Shown: positions 25,703-34,184, numbered from the stretch's first letter. The stretch is 64,000 bases of DNA from JAIMBK01 sp040755215 (GCA_040755215.1 JBFMBG010000004.1:1-64000), one strand, 5' to 3'. The notes: generated by a model from the letters alone, not told the origin. Numbers and translations: made by a program.

Positions 25703-27145
25703 TTGCTGAAGACCGCGCAGGAATATGTGGAAAGTCTGAAGAATTTCAACCCCCGGATTTTTTTAGGGGGCAGGCAGGTAAAGCTGATGGAAAACCCCAC
25801 CACGCTGACGGTGATTAAGGCCAACGCCCGCGTTTACGAACTGGCGCAGGACCCTGCCCGCCGGGAAATAATGACCGCCGTGTCCCCTTACACCGGCGGG
25901 CGGATCAGTCGTTGCCTGCACATAGCGCAAAGCGTCGCCGATCTGGAAAAACGCGCCGAAATGGCCCTGCTGACCAGCCAGATGCTGGGCACGTGCAATT
26001 ACCGGTGCGTGGGGGCGGATGCCTTAAACGCTTTGGCCGGCGTGACCTGGGAAATGGACCGCGACCTGGGCACGGATTACCACCAGCGTTTTACTACCTA
26101 TCTGAAGCACCTGCAGGAAAACGACCTGGCCTGCAGCGGGGCGGTCACCGACGCTAAGGGGGACCGCAGCAAGAGGCCTGCCCAGCAGCCCGACCCCGAC
26201 GTTTACGTGCACGTATCGGAGAAGAGGCCGGACGGGATCGTGGTGCGCGGGGCGAAGGTGAGCCAGAGCGGGGCCATCGGCGCCCACGAAACGGTGGTCA
26301 TCCCCACCATGGGCATGCGCGAGGGGGAGGAAGATTTTGCCGTGGCCTTTGCCGTGCCCAACGGCGCGCCGGGAATTACCTACATTTGTCAATATAATCC
26401 GTTTACTGCCGAGCGGGAAGCGGTCTCGGACATCCGCTACCTGGGCAACCCGGAGTACGGGCAGCGGGAAACCTGCATCATGGTTTTCGACAACGTTTTC
26501 GTTCCCTGGGAAAGGGTCTTCATGTGCGGGGAAACGAAATATTCCGGCCGGCTGATTGCCCGCTTCGCCAAAACCCACCGGATGAACTGCGGCGGCGCCT
26601 GCAAGGTGGGCTTCATCGATTTGATTATCGGGGCGGCACAGCTGGCCGCGGAATATTCGGGCGTCCAGAAGGCCCCCCACATTGTCGAAAAAATTACGGA
26701 CATGATCCGGATCAGCGAAACCTCCCGCGCCTGCACCATTGCCGCCGCCCTCAAAGGGTCGGAGGAGCCGGCCGGCTCCGGTTTTTACATGCCCAACGAC
26801 ATCTTCGGCAACGTGGCCAAGCTTACCGTGGCGGACGGTTTCTGGGAAGTGATGAAGTGGGTGGGCGACATCACCGGCGGGATGGCGGTGACCATGCCCT
26901 CTGAAGAGGAACTGAACAACCCCGAATCCGGCCCCTATGTGCGCAAGTTCATGGGCGCCTCCGCGCCGGCGGAGCTGCGCCTGCGCCTGGCCAAGTTCGT
27001 CCAGAACTGGTGCGCGGGCCTGCACGGGGCGGGCACCTGGCACGGCGCCGGCTCTCCCCAGGCGCAGAAAATGGTCCTGTATGCCCTGACCGACCTGGAG
27101 GAAAAGAAGAAGCTGGCCAAAAACCTGGCCGGGATCAAAGAGTAG
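25703..27145 (+). CDS. 4-hydroxybutyryl-CoA dehydratase-type flavo Fe-S enzyme
   Basis: The 480-residue protein belongs to the 4-hydroxyphenylacetate 3-hydroxylase/4-hydroxybutyryl-CoA dehydratase (AbfD) superfamily. The four [4Fe-4S] ligands of the clostridial dehydratase (Cys99, Cys103, His292, Cys299) have counterparts here: Cys98 and Cys102 in GTCNYRCVG, His292, and Cys300 in THRMNCGGACKVG. That supports the anaerobic radical dehydratase rather than the FAD monooxygenase. The reaction would be 4-hydroxybutyryl-CoA to crotonyl-CoA, also with vinylacetyl-CoA isomerase activity. Spacing near His292 differs by one residue, and Cys296 is an alternative ligand. TTG start set by cggaggtg (25687-25694). 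The Hdr-like protein upstream may supply electrons. Confidence 0.82.
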   Translation: MLKTAQEYVESLKNFNPRIFLGGRQVKLMENPTTLTVIKANARVYELAQDPARREIMTAVSPYTGGRISRCLHIAQSVADLEKRAEMALLTSQMLGTCNYRCVGADALNALAGVTWEMDRDLGTDYHQRFTTYLKHLQENDLACSGAVTDAKGDRSKRPAQQPDPDVYVHVSEKRPDGIVVRGAKVSQSGAIGAHETVVIPTMGMREGEEDFAVAFAVPNGAPGITYICQYNPFTAEREAVSDIRYLGNPEYGQRETCIMVFDNVFVPWERVFMCGETKYSGRLIARFAKTHRMNCGGACKVGFIDLIIGAAQLAAEYSGVQKAPHIVEKITDMIRISETSRACTIAAALKGSEEPAGSGFYMPNDIFGNVAKLTVADGFWEVMKWVGDITGGMAVTMPSEEELNNPESGPYVRKFMGASAPAELRLRLAKFVQNWCAGLHGAGTWHGAGSPQAQKMVLYALTDLEEKKKLAKNLAGIKE

Positions 27146-27233
27146 AGGGCCAGCTCTTTTGAACGTTAACTTCTGGAAAGCTTTTTGTAAAATATTTTAC
27201 TCTTTCAACGGAAAATCTCGCCGGAAAAATTTC

Positions 27234-27262
27234 TTGACTTTAGGCTTTTCGCGCGCTATAAT
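27234..27262 (+). promoter_or_regulatory. Sigma-A promoter of tRNA-Gly
   Basis: ttgact (27234-27239) and tataat (27257-27262) are separated by an ideal 17 bp. The tRNA begins 12 bp after the -10 box. Confidence 0.88.
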
Positions 27263-27273
27263 TGATCTGGCGG

Positions 27274-27348
27274 GCGGGTGTAGCTCAATGGTAGAGCATC
27301 AGCTTCCCAAGCTGAGGGTTGCGGGTTCGATCCCCGTCACCCGCTCCA
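27274..27348 (+). tRNA. tRNA-Gly (anticodon CCC)
   Basis: The cloverleaf folds with acceptor gcgggtg/cacccgc, D-stem gctc/gagc, anticodon stem tcagc/gctga around loop ttcccaa (anticodon CCC, reads GGG), and a T-arm with loop ttcgatc. Discriminator T and an encoded CCA end it. Confidence 0.97.
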
Positions 27349-27358
27349 GTTTCTAGTG

Positions 27359-27386
27359 AAAAACTACCCGGATGGTAGTTTTTTAA
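27359..27386 (+). terminator. Terminator of tRNA-Gly
   Basis: aaaaactacc (27359-27368) pairs with ggtagttttt (27374-27383), followed by further T residues. Confidence 0.85.
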
Positions 27387-27475
27387 CTTGCCCCGCACCG
27401 TAATATACCTTTGCATTTCCTGAAGACCTTGATCTTACTCCAGTTTTATGGCAATTTCGGGGCGATCTAAGAATG

Positions 27476-27508
27476 ACCTGCCCTTATGGGCAGGTTTCTT
27501 GTTTTTTT
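27476..27508 (+). terminator. Hairpin with T-run upstream of the transglycosylase gene
   Basis: An 8-bp stem (acctgccc / gggcaggt, loop ttat) is followed by ttcttgttttttt. It lies 190 bp before the lytic transglycosylase start and could end read-through or attenuate a leader. The rest of the 27387-27668 gap shows no gene, and I recognise no riboswitch. Confidence 0.7.
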
Positions 27509-27668
27509 CAGGGCGAAAAAAAATTTTTGCCCAGACACAATGTGACACTTTTCCCGAAGGGGAATTAGCCGTCCATGTTAAAAAATGGTTTGATCGATCC
27601 ACAAAATAATTGTTAAATAAATGATTGGGCATTTATGTCTTTATTTGCGGGAGAGGAGAATTATTGCC

Positions 27669-28436
27669 ATGAAAGGGAGTCTACTTAACTGTTTATCAGT
27701 CAAGGTAGCCGGAGAAATCCAACAGGTAAAGGCATCCAAAAGACAGCTCATCTTCGCGGGGACGTTGTTTGTTCTGTTTTGCCTGTTCGGTACCGCTTTT
27801 AGTAAACCTTTGCTAAATGTAAGTAAGCAACTGGTAAATAATCAGGTAAATGTTCCGGTTGACGACGATCACCCCCCGCAGGATGGTTTGCCGCAGGATG
27901 GTTTCCCCCAGGCGGTGCAGGCGGCCGGGGCAGCGGTAGAAATAGCCGAAGGTTACAGGGAGAAGCCGGTCAACCGCAGAGCCGGCGAACTCCCCTCAAG
28001 GGGGGACGTACTCAGAATGCCGGTCAAGAAACAGGAAACGGGTAATTCCGGGTTTACGCTCCCGCCTACGCCTTACGACCCTATATTTCAGTCGGCCAGC
28101 CTCAAGAGCGGTGTGGACGTCAGGCTGTTGAAAGCCGTAGCCCAGGTAGAGTCCGGCATGAACCCGCAGTGCGTTTCCCATAAAGGTGCTTTGGGCATTA
28201 TGCAGTTAATGCCGGAAACGGCAAAGCTGCTCGGGGTCAGCGACCCGTTCGATCCCGGCCAGAATATCCATGCCGGCGCCCTGTATCTCAGCCGGCAAAT
28301 CAGGCATTTCGGCAGCCTGGATTTAGCCCTGGCGGCCTATAACGCCGGTCCGAACGCGGTCAGGGAATACGGCGGCGTGCCGCCCTTCCGGGAAACGATC
28401 AATTATATCGCCAGAGTGAAAAGCTACCTGGAGTAG
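27669..28436 (+). CDS. Lytic transglycosylase (SLT domain), membrane-anchored
   Basis: About 255 residues. A hydrophobic N-terminal segment (LIFAGTLFVLFCLFGTAF) serves as a signal or anchor. A low-complexity linker (DGLPQDGFPQ) follows, then a C-terminal SLT domain of about 110 residues. The catalytic Glu lies in AQVESGMNP, with GALGIMQLMPETA and AAYNAGPNAVREYGG as the other family motifs. It cleaves peptidoglycan glycan strands to 1,6-anhydro-muropeptides outside the membrane. The ATG at 27669 is preferred over an upstream frame start, with ggagaggaga as the site. Confidence 0.9.
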   Translation: MKGSLLNCLSVKVAGEIQQVKASKRQLIFAGTLFVLFCLFGTAFSKPLLNVSKQLVNNQVNVPVDDDHPPQDGLPQDGFPQAVQAAGAAVEIAEGYREKPVNRRAGELPSRGDVLRMPVKKQETGNSGFTLPPTPYDPIFQSASLKSGVDVRLLKAVAQVESGMNPQCVSHKGALGIMQLMPETAKLLGVSDPFDPGQNIHAGALYLSRQIRHFGSLDLALAAYNAGPNAVREYGGVPPFRETINYIARVKSYLE

Positions 28437-28513
28437 CCGGGGCAAATAGGATTTTGCTTTATTTACTCGTTTAGATAAGGTATAATAAGCTAAAGCATTT
28501 TGGAGGTGCGGAG

Positions 28514-28684
28514 TTGAAATTCCGGTATACCTCGCATGCTGAAAAGCAACTCATGGAAAGAAAAATATCTAAAAAGCAAGTCTGCGAAGCAGTGGCCAAT
28601 CCCGTGAAAAAGGTACACCTGTTAGTCCTGACTGTTTATAGAACAACAAAAATACAGAAATATTGGAGGGTTAATAATTTATGA
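28514..28684 (+). CDS. Shortened DUF4258-type protein
   Basis: The 56-residue frame starts at TTG 28514 after a tggaggtg site. It begins KFRYTSHAEKQLMERKISKKQV, the N-terminus of DUF4258 proteins (possible RNase-type toxins), and ends LTVYRTTKIQKYW, their usual C-terminus. The middle strand region of roughly 20-25 residues normally found between them is missing, so an in-frame deletion is likely and activity may be lost. It overlaps the DUF2283 start by ATGA, the usual pairing. Confidence 0.65.
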   Translation: MKFRYTSHAEKQLMERKISKKQVCEAVANPVKKVHLLVLTVYRTTKIQKYWRVNNL

Positions 28685-28902
28685 GAGTGCGTTATGATCC
28701 TGAGGCCGATGCTCTCTACATCCGTTTTCGTGAGGGGTCAATTGAGGAAACTGAAGAAGTATCATCCGGCGTACTTTTAGATTTAGATCCGGACGGAAAC
28801 CCAATGGGATTAGAAATTCTTGACGCATCCAAAAAATTAGGGAAGATGCCTTTAACGGTGGAGTTAGAAATGCCTGGGATCGGGAAAAGGCAAGCGCTAT
28901 AG
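28681..28902 (+). CDS. DUF2283 family protein, probable antitoxin
   Basis: The 73-residue protein starts MRVRYDPEADALYIRF, the DUF2283 signature, and continues with SGVLLDLDPDGNPMGLEIL. Such proteins are usually encoded right after DUF4258 proteins in apparent toxin-antitoxin pairs, as here with a 4-bp overlap. The function has not been settled. Confidence 0.88.
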   Translation: MRVRYDPEADALYIRFREGSIEETEEVSSGVLLDLDPDGNPMGLEILDASKKLGKMPLTVELEMPGIGKRQAL

Positions 28903-29003
28903 AATCCCGGCGGGTCTCCCCCTTCCTGGGAAGAAGTGCTTGTTTTTTTTGACCGTCACCCATATAATTTGTATTAAAATAGTTCTCAAGGGGGTTTTGG
29001 CAA

Positions 29004-29153
29004 GTGGGTAAACACATTAAAACAGTTGCCCGGCCGGCTTTACAGTCAACCGTAAAAAACCGTGGTTGCGGGGAGTGCCAGACGTCGTGCCAGTCGGCCT
29101 GCAAAACGTCGCTCACCGTCAGCAACCAGGTGTGCAAAAAGGAACGCCGGTAG
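29004..29153 (+). CDS. scfA: SCIFF-family ribosomal peptide precursor, five-Cys variant
   Basis: A 49-residue peptide (GTG start, ggggg site about 9 bp upstream) with the Cys-rich core CGECQTSCQSACKTSLTV, the hallmark of SCIFF (six cysteines in forty-five). Here only five Cys remain (22, 25, 29, 33, 44). The position normally held by the fifth Cys, in KTSC, is Leu37. The thioether described for the Thermoanaerobacter peptide joins Cys to Thr five residues on, and that pair is kept (Cys33, Thr38). The maturase gene lies 62 bp downstream. Confidence 0.93.
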   Translation: MGKHIKTVARPALQSTVKNRGCGECQTSCQSACKTSLTVSNQVCKKERR

Positions 29154-29161
29154 TTTTTGAT

Positions 29162-29202
29162 AAAACCTGTCTGCTTTCTTAACACGGATAGGTTTTTCTT
29201 TT
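29162..29202 (+). terminator. Attenuating hairpin between SCIFF peptide and maturase
   Basis: aaaacctgtc (29162-29171) can pair with gataggtttt (29187-29196), with one or two mismatches, followed by tcttttttgg. A partial terminator here would give more peptide than enzyme transcript. Confidence 0.6.
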
Positions 29203-29215
29203 TTGGTGAGAGATA

Positions 29216-30598
29216 ATGATCCACAAATTTACCGTCAATGGCGAAAGGTTTGTTCTGGACGTAAACAGCGGCGCCCTGCACCTGGTGGACGAGGTGGTTT
29301 GGGATTTGCTGGACGATTACGGCCGGCGGCCGCGGGAAGAGCTTTTTGCCGCTTGCGCGCAGAAGTATCCGCCGGACGAGGTGGCCGGGGCCCTGGCCGA
29401 GATCGAGCAGCTCGCAGCGGAAGGGGCGCTGTTCAGCGAGGATACCCTGCGGGGCTCCTGGGAGCCGCCGGAGCACGGCATTGTCAAGGCCTTGTGCCTG
29501 CACCTGGCCCACGACTGCAACCTGCGCTGCCGCTACTGCTTCGGTGCGCAGGGAACTTTTTCCGGGCCGCGCTCTTTGATGCCGGCGGACGTCGGGCGGC
29601 GGGCGGTTGATTTTCTGCTGGCTTTTTCCGGGCCGCGCCGGCACGTCGAAATTGACTTTTTCGGCGGGGAGCCCCTGCTGAATTTTGCGGTCCTCCGGGA
29701 GCTGGTGGCGTACGGCCGGGAAAAGGCCGCCCGGGCGAATAAAGAAATCAAGTTTACCGTTACCACCAACGCCGTCTTGCTGAACGATCAGGTCGGGGAT
29801 TACCTGGCCGAAAATCAAATCAGCGTTATTTTAAGCCTGGACGGCCGCCCGCCGGTGCACGACCGGATGCGCGTTTTTCCCGACGGCAGCGGTTCCTATG
29901 CCAAAGTGATCGCGAAAATCAGCCGTTTTTTGCGCGCCCACCCGGACGCGGATTATTACCTGCGGGGCACCTTCACGCGCGCCAACCCGGATTTTGCCGC
30001 CGACGTCCTGCATATGGCCGGTCTGGGTTTCACCAGGATTTCGTTGGAGCCTGTTGTGGCCGTGCCGGGGGAAGGGTACGCCCTGCGGGAAGAAGACCTC
30101 CCGGTTGTCTTTGCCGAATACGAGCGGCTTGCTGCGGAACTGGCCTCCCGGGCGGGGCAGGGGCGGGAGATTGACTTTTACCATTTCAACATCGATTTAG
30201 AAGGGGGTCCTTGCCTGCCCAGGCGCCTTTCGGGATGCGGCGCCGGTTGCGACTACCTGGCCGTGACCCCGGAAGGGGATCTTTACCCCTGCCACCAGTT
30301 TGTGGGGCGCCGGGACTACCTGTTGGGGGATGTGGAGCGGGGTATAATCAGAAACGACCTGCGGGAATTGTTCCGGCACGCCCACATTTATAACAAAGAG
30401 GGGTGCGGGGAGTGCTGGGCCAGGTTCTACTGCAGCGGCGGCTGCCACGCCAGCGCCCAGGCGTTCAACAACGACATTCATAAACCTTGTCAGTTGGCCT
30501 GCCGGTTAATGCAAAAGCGCCTGGAGTGCGCGCTATATTACCAGGCAGGGAGGGTCCGGGATCAAAAAGCCGGGGGAGAAGGTACAAAGAAGGCATAA
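29216..30598 (+). CDS. scfB: SCIFF peptide maturase, radical SAM/SPASM
   Basis: The 460-residue enzyme has an N-terminal peptide-recognition (RRE-like) region (IHKFTVNGERFVLDVNSGALHLVDEVVWDLL), then the radical-SAM core with CNLRCRYC (CX3CX2C). The C-terminal SPASM domain has many Cys (GCGAGCDYLAV, PCHQF, GCGECWARFYCSGGC). It forms the Cys-to-Thr thioether in the SCIFF peptide encoded just upstream. Conservation of this pair across Clostridia and related Firmicutes supports the call. ATG start with ggtgaga. Confidence 0.95.
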   Translation: MIHKFTVNGERFVLDVNSGALHLVDEVVWDLLDDYGRRPREELFAACAQKYPPDEVAGALAEIEQLAAEGALFSEDTLRGSWEPPEHGIVKALCLHLAHDCNLRCRYCFGAQGTFSGPRSLMPADVGRRAVDFLLAFSGPRRHVEIDFFGGEPLLNFAVLRELVAYGREKAARANKEIKFTVTTNAVLLNDQVGDYLAENQISVILSLDGRPPVHDRMRVFPDGSGSYAKVIAKISRFLRAHPDADYYLRGTFTRANPDFAADVLHMAGLGFTRISLEPVVAVPGEGYALREEDLPVVFAEYERLAAELASRAGQGREIDFYHFNIDLEGGPCLPRRLSGCGAGCDYLAVTPEGDLYPCHQFVGRRDYLLGDVERGIIRNDLRELFRHAHIYNKEGCGECWARFYCSGGCHASAQAFNNDIHKPCQLACRLMQKRLECALYYQAGRVRDQKAGGEGTKKA

Positions 30599-30752
30599 AG
30601 GCACAAAAGTGCACCAGACCAGGGAGGAAAAAGCACAGGCATGGGGGAAGCCAAAAAACCCCTCATGCGATCAGGGGACGGTTCTTTTGTCGCATTCTTG
30701 TTTTTTTCTCTCTCTGTGCCTTTGTGCCTGTTTAGCTTTGTGCCTTTTCTTG
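30588..30752. repeat. GGCACAAA-repeat palindromic element
   Basis: Left arm 30588-30612 (ggtacaaa, ggcataaa, ggcacaaa) and right arm 30713-30748 (ctgtgcc, tttgtgcc, tttgtgcc) are inverted copies about 100 bp apart. They overlap the 3' ends of the maturase and the convergent DUF2889-like gene. Confidence 0.65.
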
Positions 30753-31598
30753 ATAATATTTCAGCGTTTGTCCCAGATTGTACGCCAGGTCAATTAAGTG
30801 CACGCAGCCGTTTTGCCCCCCTAGAAGGGCGGCGATTTCTTTTTTGCCGGGCGCGGGAGCAAAGGGTTGGCCGATGAGGTGGAGGGCTTCCGTCATGCCT
30901 TCTTTGCAGACGTCGTCCGGGCCGCGCAGCATTTGGGCCCGGGCGCCGGCAATCACGCTGCCGCCGCCGTTTAGCTTGAGCACGAGGCTCAGCTCGTGAA
31001 AAGAATCGTGGAAAATCCCGGTTAAAACAAAACCGCCGGAAGGGTCCCCGGAGGAGTGATTTTCAGGGGAACATTCCGGGGAATATAATGTGTACGAATG
31101 GCAACGGCAATAGAGATTGCTAAACCGCTCCTGGTCGGCGATGTGCTCCAGCCAGGTCTTTTTTACTTTTTCCAGGTTGCTGTAGTACCGGCAGGTGTTC
31201 CGGTACATTTCCCGCCAGTAGTCGTCGTAGTCCTTTGCGGAGGCGTAGCCCCGCTCCTTGATTAAATAGGTCTCCGCCTGGATTACCGCCCGGATGTTCT
31301 CCGCAAACAGGTTCTGTTCCAGCTCGTTTTCCCACCTGATCTTGCGCAGGTCCCGGCCTGCTTCAAAATAAGCGACAACCCCCACCAGTTCCGGGATTTC
31401 CCGGCTTTTGCAAAATTCCCTGCCGCCGGGGGCGCGGTAAGTTTCCACAATTGCCTCCCGGATGGCAAAAGTATGCGGATCTACCAGCATCTGGACGGAC
31501 ATTTCCCGTTTTGTATCCAGATAGTGTGTTTGGGCCCGCACGCCTTCCGGGAGTTTTTTCACGGTGCAGAGCCATTGCCGGTTGAAGAGCGCCTTCAC
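30732..31598 (-). CDS. DUF2889-like protein, function unknown
   Basis: About 288 residues resembling DUF2889 proteins. The N-terminal half (ALFNRQWLCTVKKL, HYLDTKREMSVQMLVDP, REIPELVGVVAYFEAG) looks beta-rich. The C-terminal half includes FHDSFHELSLVLKL and a Cys-containing segment (DDVCKEGMTEALHLIGQP). A Cys pair (LYCRCHSY) lies in the middle. No catalytic motif is evident. I prefer GTG 31598 to TTG 31604 because of the distance from aaaggcggg. Confidence 0.65.
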   Translation of the reverse strand: MKALFNRQWLCTVKKLPEGVRAQTHYLDTKREMSVQMLVDPHTFAIREAIVETYRAPGGREFCKSREIPELVGVVAYFEAGRDLRKIRWENELEQNLFAENIRAVIQAETYLIKERGYASAKDYDDYWREMYRNTCRYYSNLEKVKKTWLEHIADQERFSNLYCRCHSYTLYSPECSPENHSSGDPSGGFVLTGIFHDSFHELSLVLKLNGGGSVIAGARAQMLRGPDDVCKEGMTEALHLIGQPFAPAPGKKEIAALLGGQNGCVHLIDLAYNLGQTLKYYQEKAQS

Positions 31599-31604
31599 GG
31601 CCAA

Positions 31605-31953
31605 CCCGCCTTTCCTGAATTTTTTGCCCTTGGGTAAAGTCTAACATACCGGATGGAGGTTTTTCAAGGATGTCCCCACCGCCATCTTATGCTTACGAAA
31701 AGATTGCCGGCGTATTTTTTCGATTGAGCAGATTTTTGGTCAAAAACAAGCGAAAAAACTCATAACCTTTGCCTGTATTTACATTTGTTTACTTTACTCG
31801 TTGGCAGGTAATGTATTATAATTAACTAGCTTATTGCTTAATAGCTGCCAGTTCAGCCATTTAGCAACAAACAACCAGGCCGCGAAAACGGGTATGGCTG
31901 GGGAAAGGCAGCCGCGGCCGCTTTTTTGAGCGGGAAGGAGGTATGGGAGAAGT
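31605..31953. promoter_or_regulatory. Promoter and attenuator-like leader of the M23 peptidase gene
   Basis: In this 349-bp gap a promoter is likely at tttact (31793-31798) and tataat (31817-31822), spacer 18 bp. The leader then holds a hairpin, ggccgcg (31878-31884) with cgcggcc (31913-31919), followed by gctttttt, which is terminator-like and 27 bp before the start codon. I recognise no known riboswitch in the roughly 50-nt leader before it. Confidence 0.55.
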
Positions 31954-33360
31954 TTGCGGGAGTTGCTCTTCGCTTTTTGGAGTAAGCTAAAAGAGATGTT
32001 GAGCAAGTTTCGGGGTAAGTTGGATTTTCAGGAAGAGCCCCTGGATCACGTTCAGGTGATCGGCATAGCCGGGTTTATCATTTTTTTAATGATGATTTCG
32101 GCAATTCTTGCTAATGAAAACCGCCCGTGGGCGGTTCGCCTGGGCGGCCGGGTAGTGGCCGTGGTGGCCGATAAAAACGCTGCCCAGGCCGCCTTTGCGG
32201 AGTTGTTGAGCGAACGCGCCCGGGCTTTCGGGCAGCCGGTAAGCATCGCTGAACGGATCACCTTTGAACGGGCCGGGAAAACGGACGGGCCGGCGGTGGA
32301 CATCAACCTGTTTAAGGAAATACTTGCCAGAGAAGTGGAAGTAAGCACCCGCGCGACCGCTATCCTGATCAACGGAAAAAAAGCACTGGTTGTCCCGGAC
32401 CAGGAAACAGCCGAGAGACTCCTCGCCAGTCTTAAGGAACAGTATGCGTCCGGCTTTCCCGGCCAGGCAGCCTTTGCCGAGGACGTCCGGTTACAAACGG
32501 TAAACGCCGACGTAAATGAGATCTTAACCTTCGAAAAAGCCTTCTCCTTAATCGCAAAAGGAACCAGGGAAAAACAAACCTATACGGTTAAAGATGGCGA
32601 CACCCTTTGGGGGATTGCCAACGCCTTCCGCCTGGATTTAGAAAAGCTGCTCGCCATGAACCCGGGCCTTTCCCCGGATCGGCTGCAGGTCGGTCAAACC
32701 ATTAATCTCTCTGCCTATTCTCCTCTGATTAACGTAATCGTTACCGGCAAAATCACCGTCAAAGAGGAAATTCCCTTTCCCGTGGAAGAGAGAGAAGACA
32801 ACAGCCTTTACAAAGGCCAGCACAGGCTGGTGCAGCAAGGCAGCCCCGGGGAAAAGGAGGTCACTTACGCCGTCACTTATAAAAATGGTCTGGAGGAAAG
32901 CCGCCAGGCGTTGAGTGAAGAAGTTTTAAGAAAACCCACCGCGCAAATTGTAGCCAAAGGCTCCCGCCTTTTGCTTGCCGCGCGTTCCGGCGGGTCCGGG
33001 CGGTTGGGCTGGCCGGCGGCGGGACCGGTAGTGTCTCCCTTTGGCTGGCGGGGAAGAGAGTTTCACGCCGGCATCGACATTGGCGCCGACACGGGCGCCC
33101 CCGTGTGGGCCGCCGAGTCGGGCCGGGTGATCCGGGCCGGCTGGTACGGCGGCTACGGAAAGTGTGTGGATATCAACCACGGCGGCGGGGTGGTGACGCG
33201 GTACGCCCATCTTTCGGCGATCTCCGTCGGGATCGGCGAACAGGTTTCCCGCGGCCAGCTAATCGGCCGGGTAGGGAGCACCGGTTACGCCACCGGGCCC
33301 CACCTCCATTTTGAGGTAATTGCCGACGGACGACCCCTGAATCCCGTTCAGTTTTTGTAG
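31954..33360 (+). CDS. M23 peptidase with LysM and G5 domains
   Basis: The 468-residue protein has one N-terminal membrane segment (VIGIAGFIIFLMMISAILA), an extracellular region, and a LysM domain (YTVKDGDTLWGIANAFRLD). A G5-like segment follows (VTGKITVKEEIPFPVEER), then a C-terminal LytM/M23 zinc endopeptidase domain. The zinc ligands appear as HAGIDIGAD (His and Asp) and HLHFE (His-x-His). It should hydrolyse peptidoglycan cross-links at the cell surface. The TTG start follows aaggaggt (31935-31942). The SpoIIQ/LytM-like role is uncertain. Confidence 0.92.
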   Translation: MRELLFAFWSKLKEMLSKFRGKLDFQEEPLDHVQVIGIAGFIIFLMMISAILANENRPWAVRLGGRVVAVVADKNAAQAAFAELLSERARAFGQPVSIAERITFERAGKTDGPAVDINLFKEILAREVEVSTRATAILINGKKALVVPDQETAERLLASLKEQYASGFPGQAAFAEDVRLQTVNADVNEILTFEKAFSLIAKGTREKQTYTVKDGDTLWGIANAFRLDLEKLLAMNPGLSPDRLQVGQTINLSAYSPLINVIVTGKITVKEEIPFPVEEREDNSLYKGQHRLVQQGSPGEKEVTYAVTYKNGLEESRQALSEEVLRKPTAQIVAKGSRLLLAARSGGSGRLGWPAAGPVVSPFGWRGREFHAGIDIGADTGAPVWAAESGRVIRAGWYGGYGKCVDINHGGGVVTRYAHLSAISVGIGEQVSRGQLIGRVGSTGYATGPHLHFEVIADGRPLNPVQFL

Positions 33361-33469
33361 AATTACATCTTTTGGGTATTGATTTACAGGTTCTTAACAA
33401 GTAAAATTACTTATGATGGACGAGAGGATATACTCCTCTTGTTTTGTTTTTGAAAAGGAGTAGAGATCC

Positions 33470-34072
33470 GTGGCTAAGCAGGCAGCCAGGAAAAAAACCG
33501 CCTTCCGGGACAGGCGCAAAAGGCGCCAGAAAATTGTTTTCATCGTTCTGACCGTCTTTCTTTCGGTGGGGCTGCTCGGCTCTTCCGTCGTCTGGTTGGG
33601 CGGCGGCTATTTTTCCCCGCCGCCGGAAAACGCGCAGGTGTCCCCCCAGCCGGACGACGTTGCCGGGCTGGAAGCCAGGGCAAAAGAGAATTCCGCCGAC
33701 CCGCAGGTTTTGACGGCGCTGGCCAGGGCTTATTTCAACGCCGGACGCCTCCAGGATTCCCGGCAAACGTACGAAAAAGCGCTGGTCCAAAAGCCGGACG
33801 ACGGCGCCTTGCGGCTGGAACTGGCCATGACGTGCTTTTTGCTCAGCGACTACGACAGGGCAATTGCTGTCCTGGAAGAAGAAATCAGGCTCCATCCGGA
33901 CAATCCGGAAGCCCATTATTTATACGGCCAGGTGCTGGCCGTGGGGAAGCAGGATTACCGGCGGGGCATCCAGGAGCTGGAGCAATTTATTGCGCTGGCG
34001 AAAACCGGCGAGGACGTGGCCAGAGCCCGCCGGATGATCGCGGAGTGGCAGAAAAACTTGCCTGCAAAATAG
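33470..34072 (+). CDS. Membrane-anchored TPR protein
   Basis: About 200 residues. A basic N-terminus is followed by one membrane segment (IVFIVLTVFLSVGLLGSSVVWLGG), then at least three tetratricopeptide repeats (DPQVLTALARAYFNAGRL, ALRLELAMTCFLLSDYDRA, NPEAHYLYGQVLAVGKQDY). It is a scaffold-type protein outside the membrane with unknown partners. GTG start with aaggag 9 bp upstream. Confidence 0.83.
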   Translation: MAKQAARKKTAFRDRRKRRQKIVFIVLTVFLSVGLLGSSVVWLGGGYFSPPPENAQVSPQPDDVAGLEARAKENSADPQVLTALARAYFNAGRLQDSRQTYEKALVQKPDDGALRLELAMTCFLLSDYDRAIAVLEEEIRLHPDNPEAHYLYGQVLAVGKQDYRRGIQELEQFIALAKTGEDVARARRMIAEWQKNLPAK

Positions 34073-34184
34073 GAGGCAGCCGCGTTAAATTCATTCCGAA
34101 GGACCCCGAGGAGTTCCCCGTGAGAACTTTCGTTCTCTCCGTTAATGATGAAAATAGAGGGCTGGAATTTGTCCGGGCGGGCGA

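Noticed and set aside
26024..27043. Long minus-strand frame opposite the dehydratase gene
   Set aside because: Antisense shadow caused by high third-position GC; composition rich in His, Gly and Pro, no family match.
31605..31953. c-di-AMP riboswitch before the M23 peptidase gene
   Set aside because: Such switches often precede cell-wall hydrolases, but the leader before the terminator-like hairpin is only about 50 nt and lacks the conserved motif.
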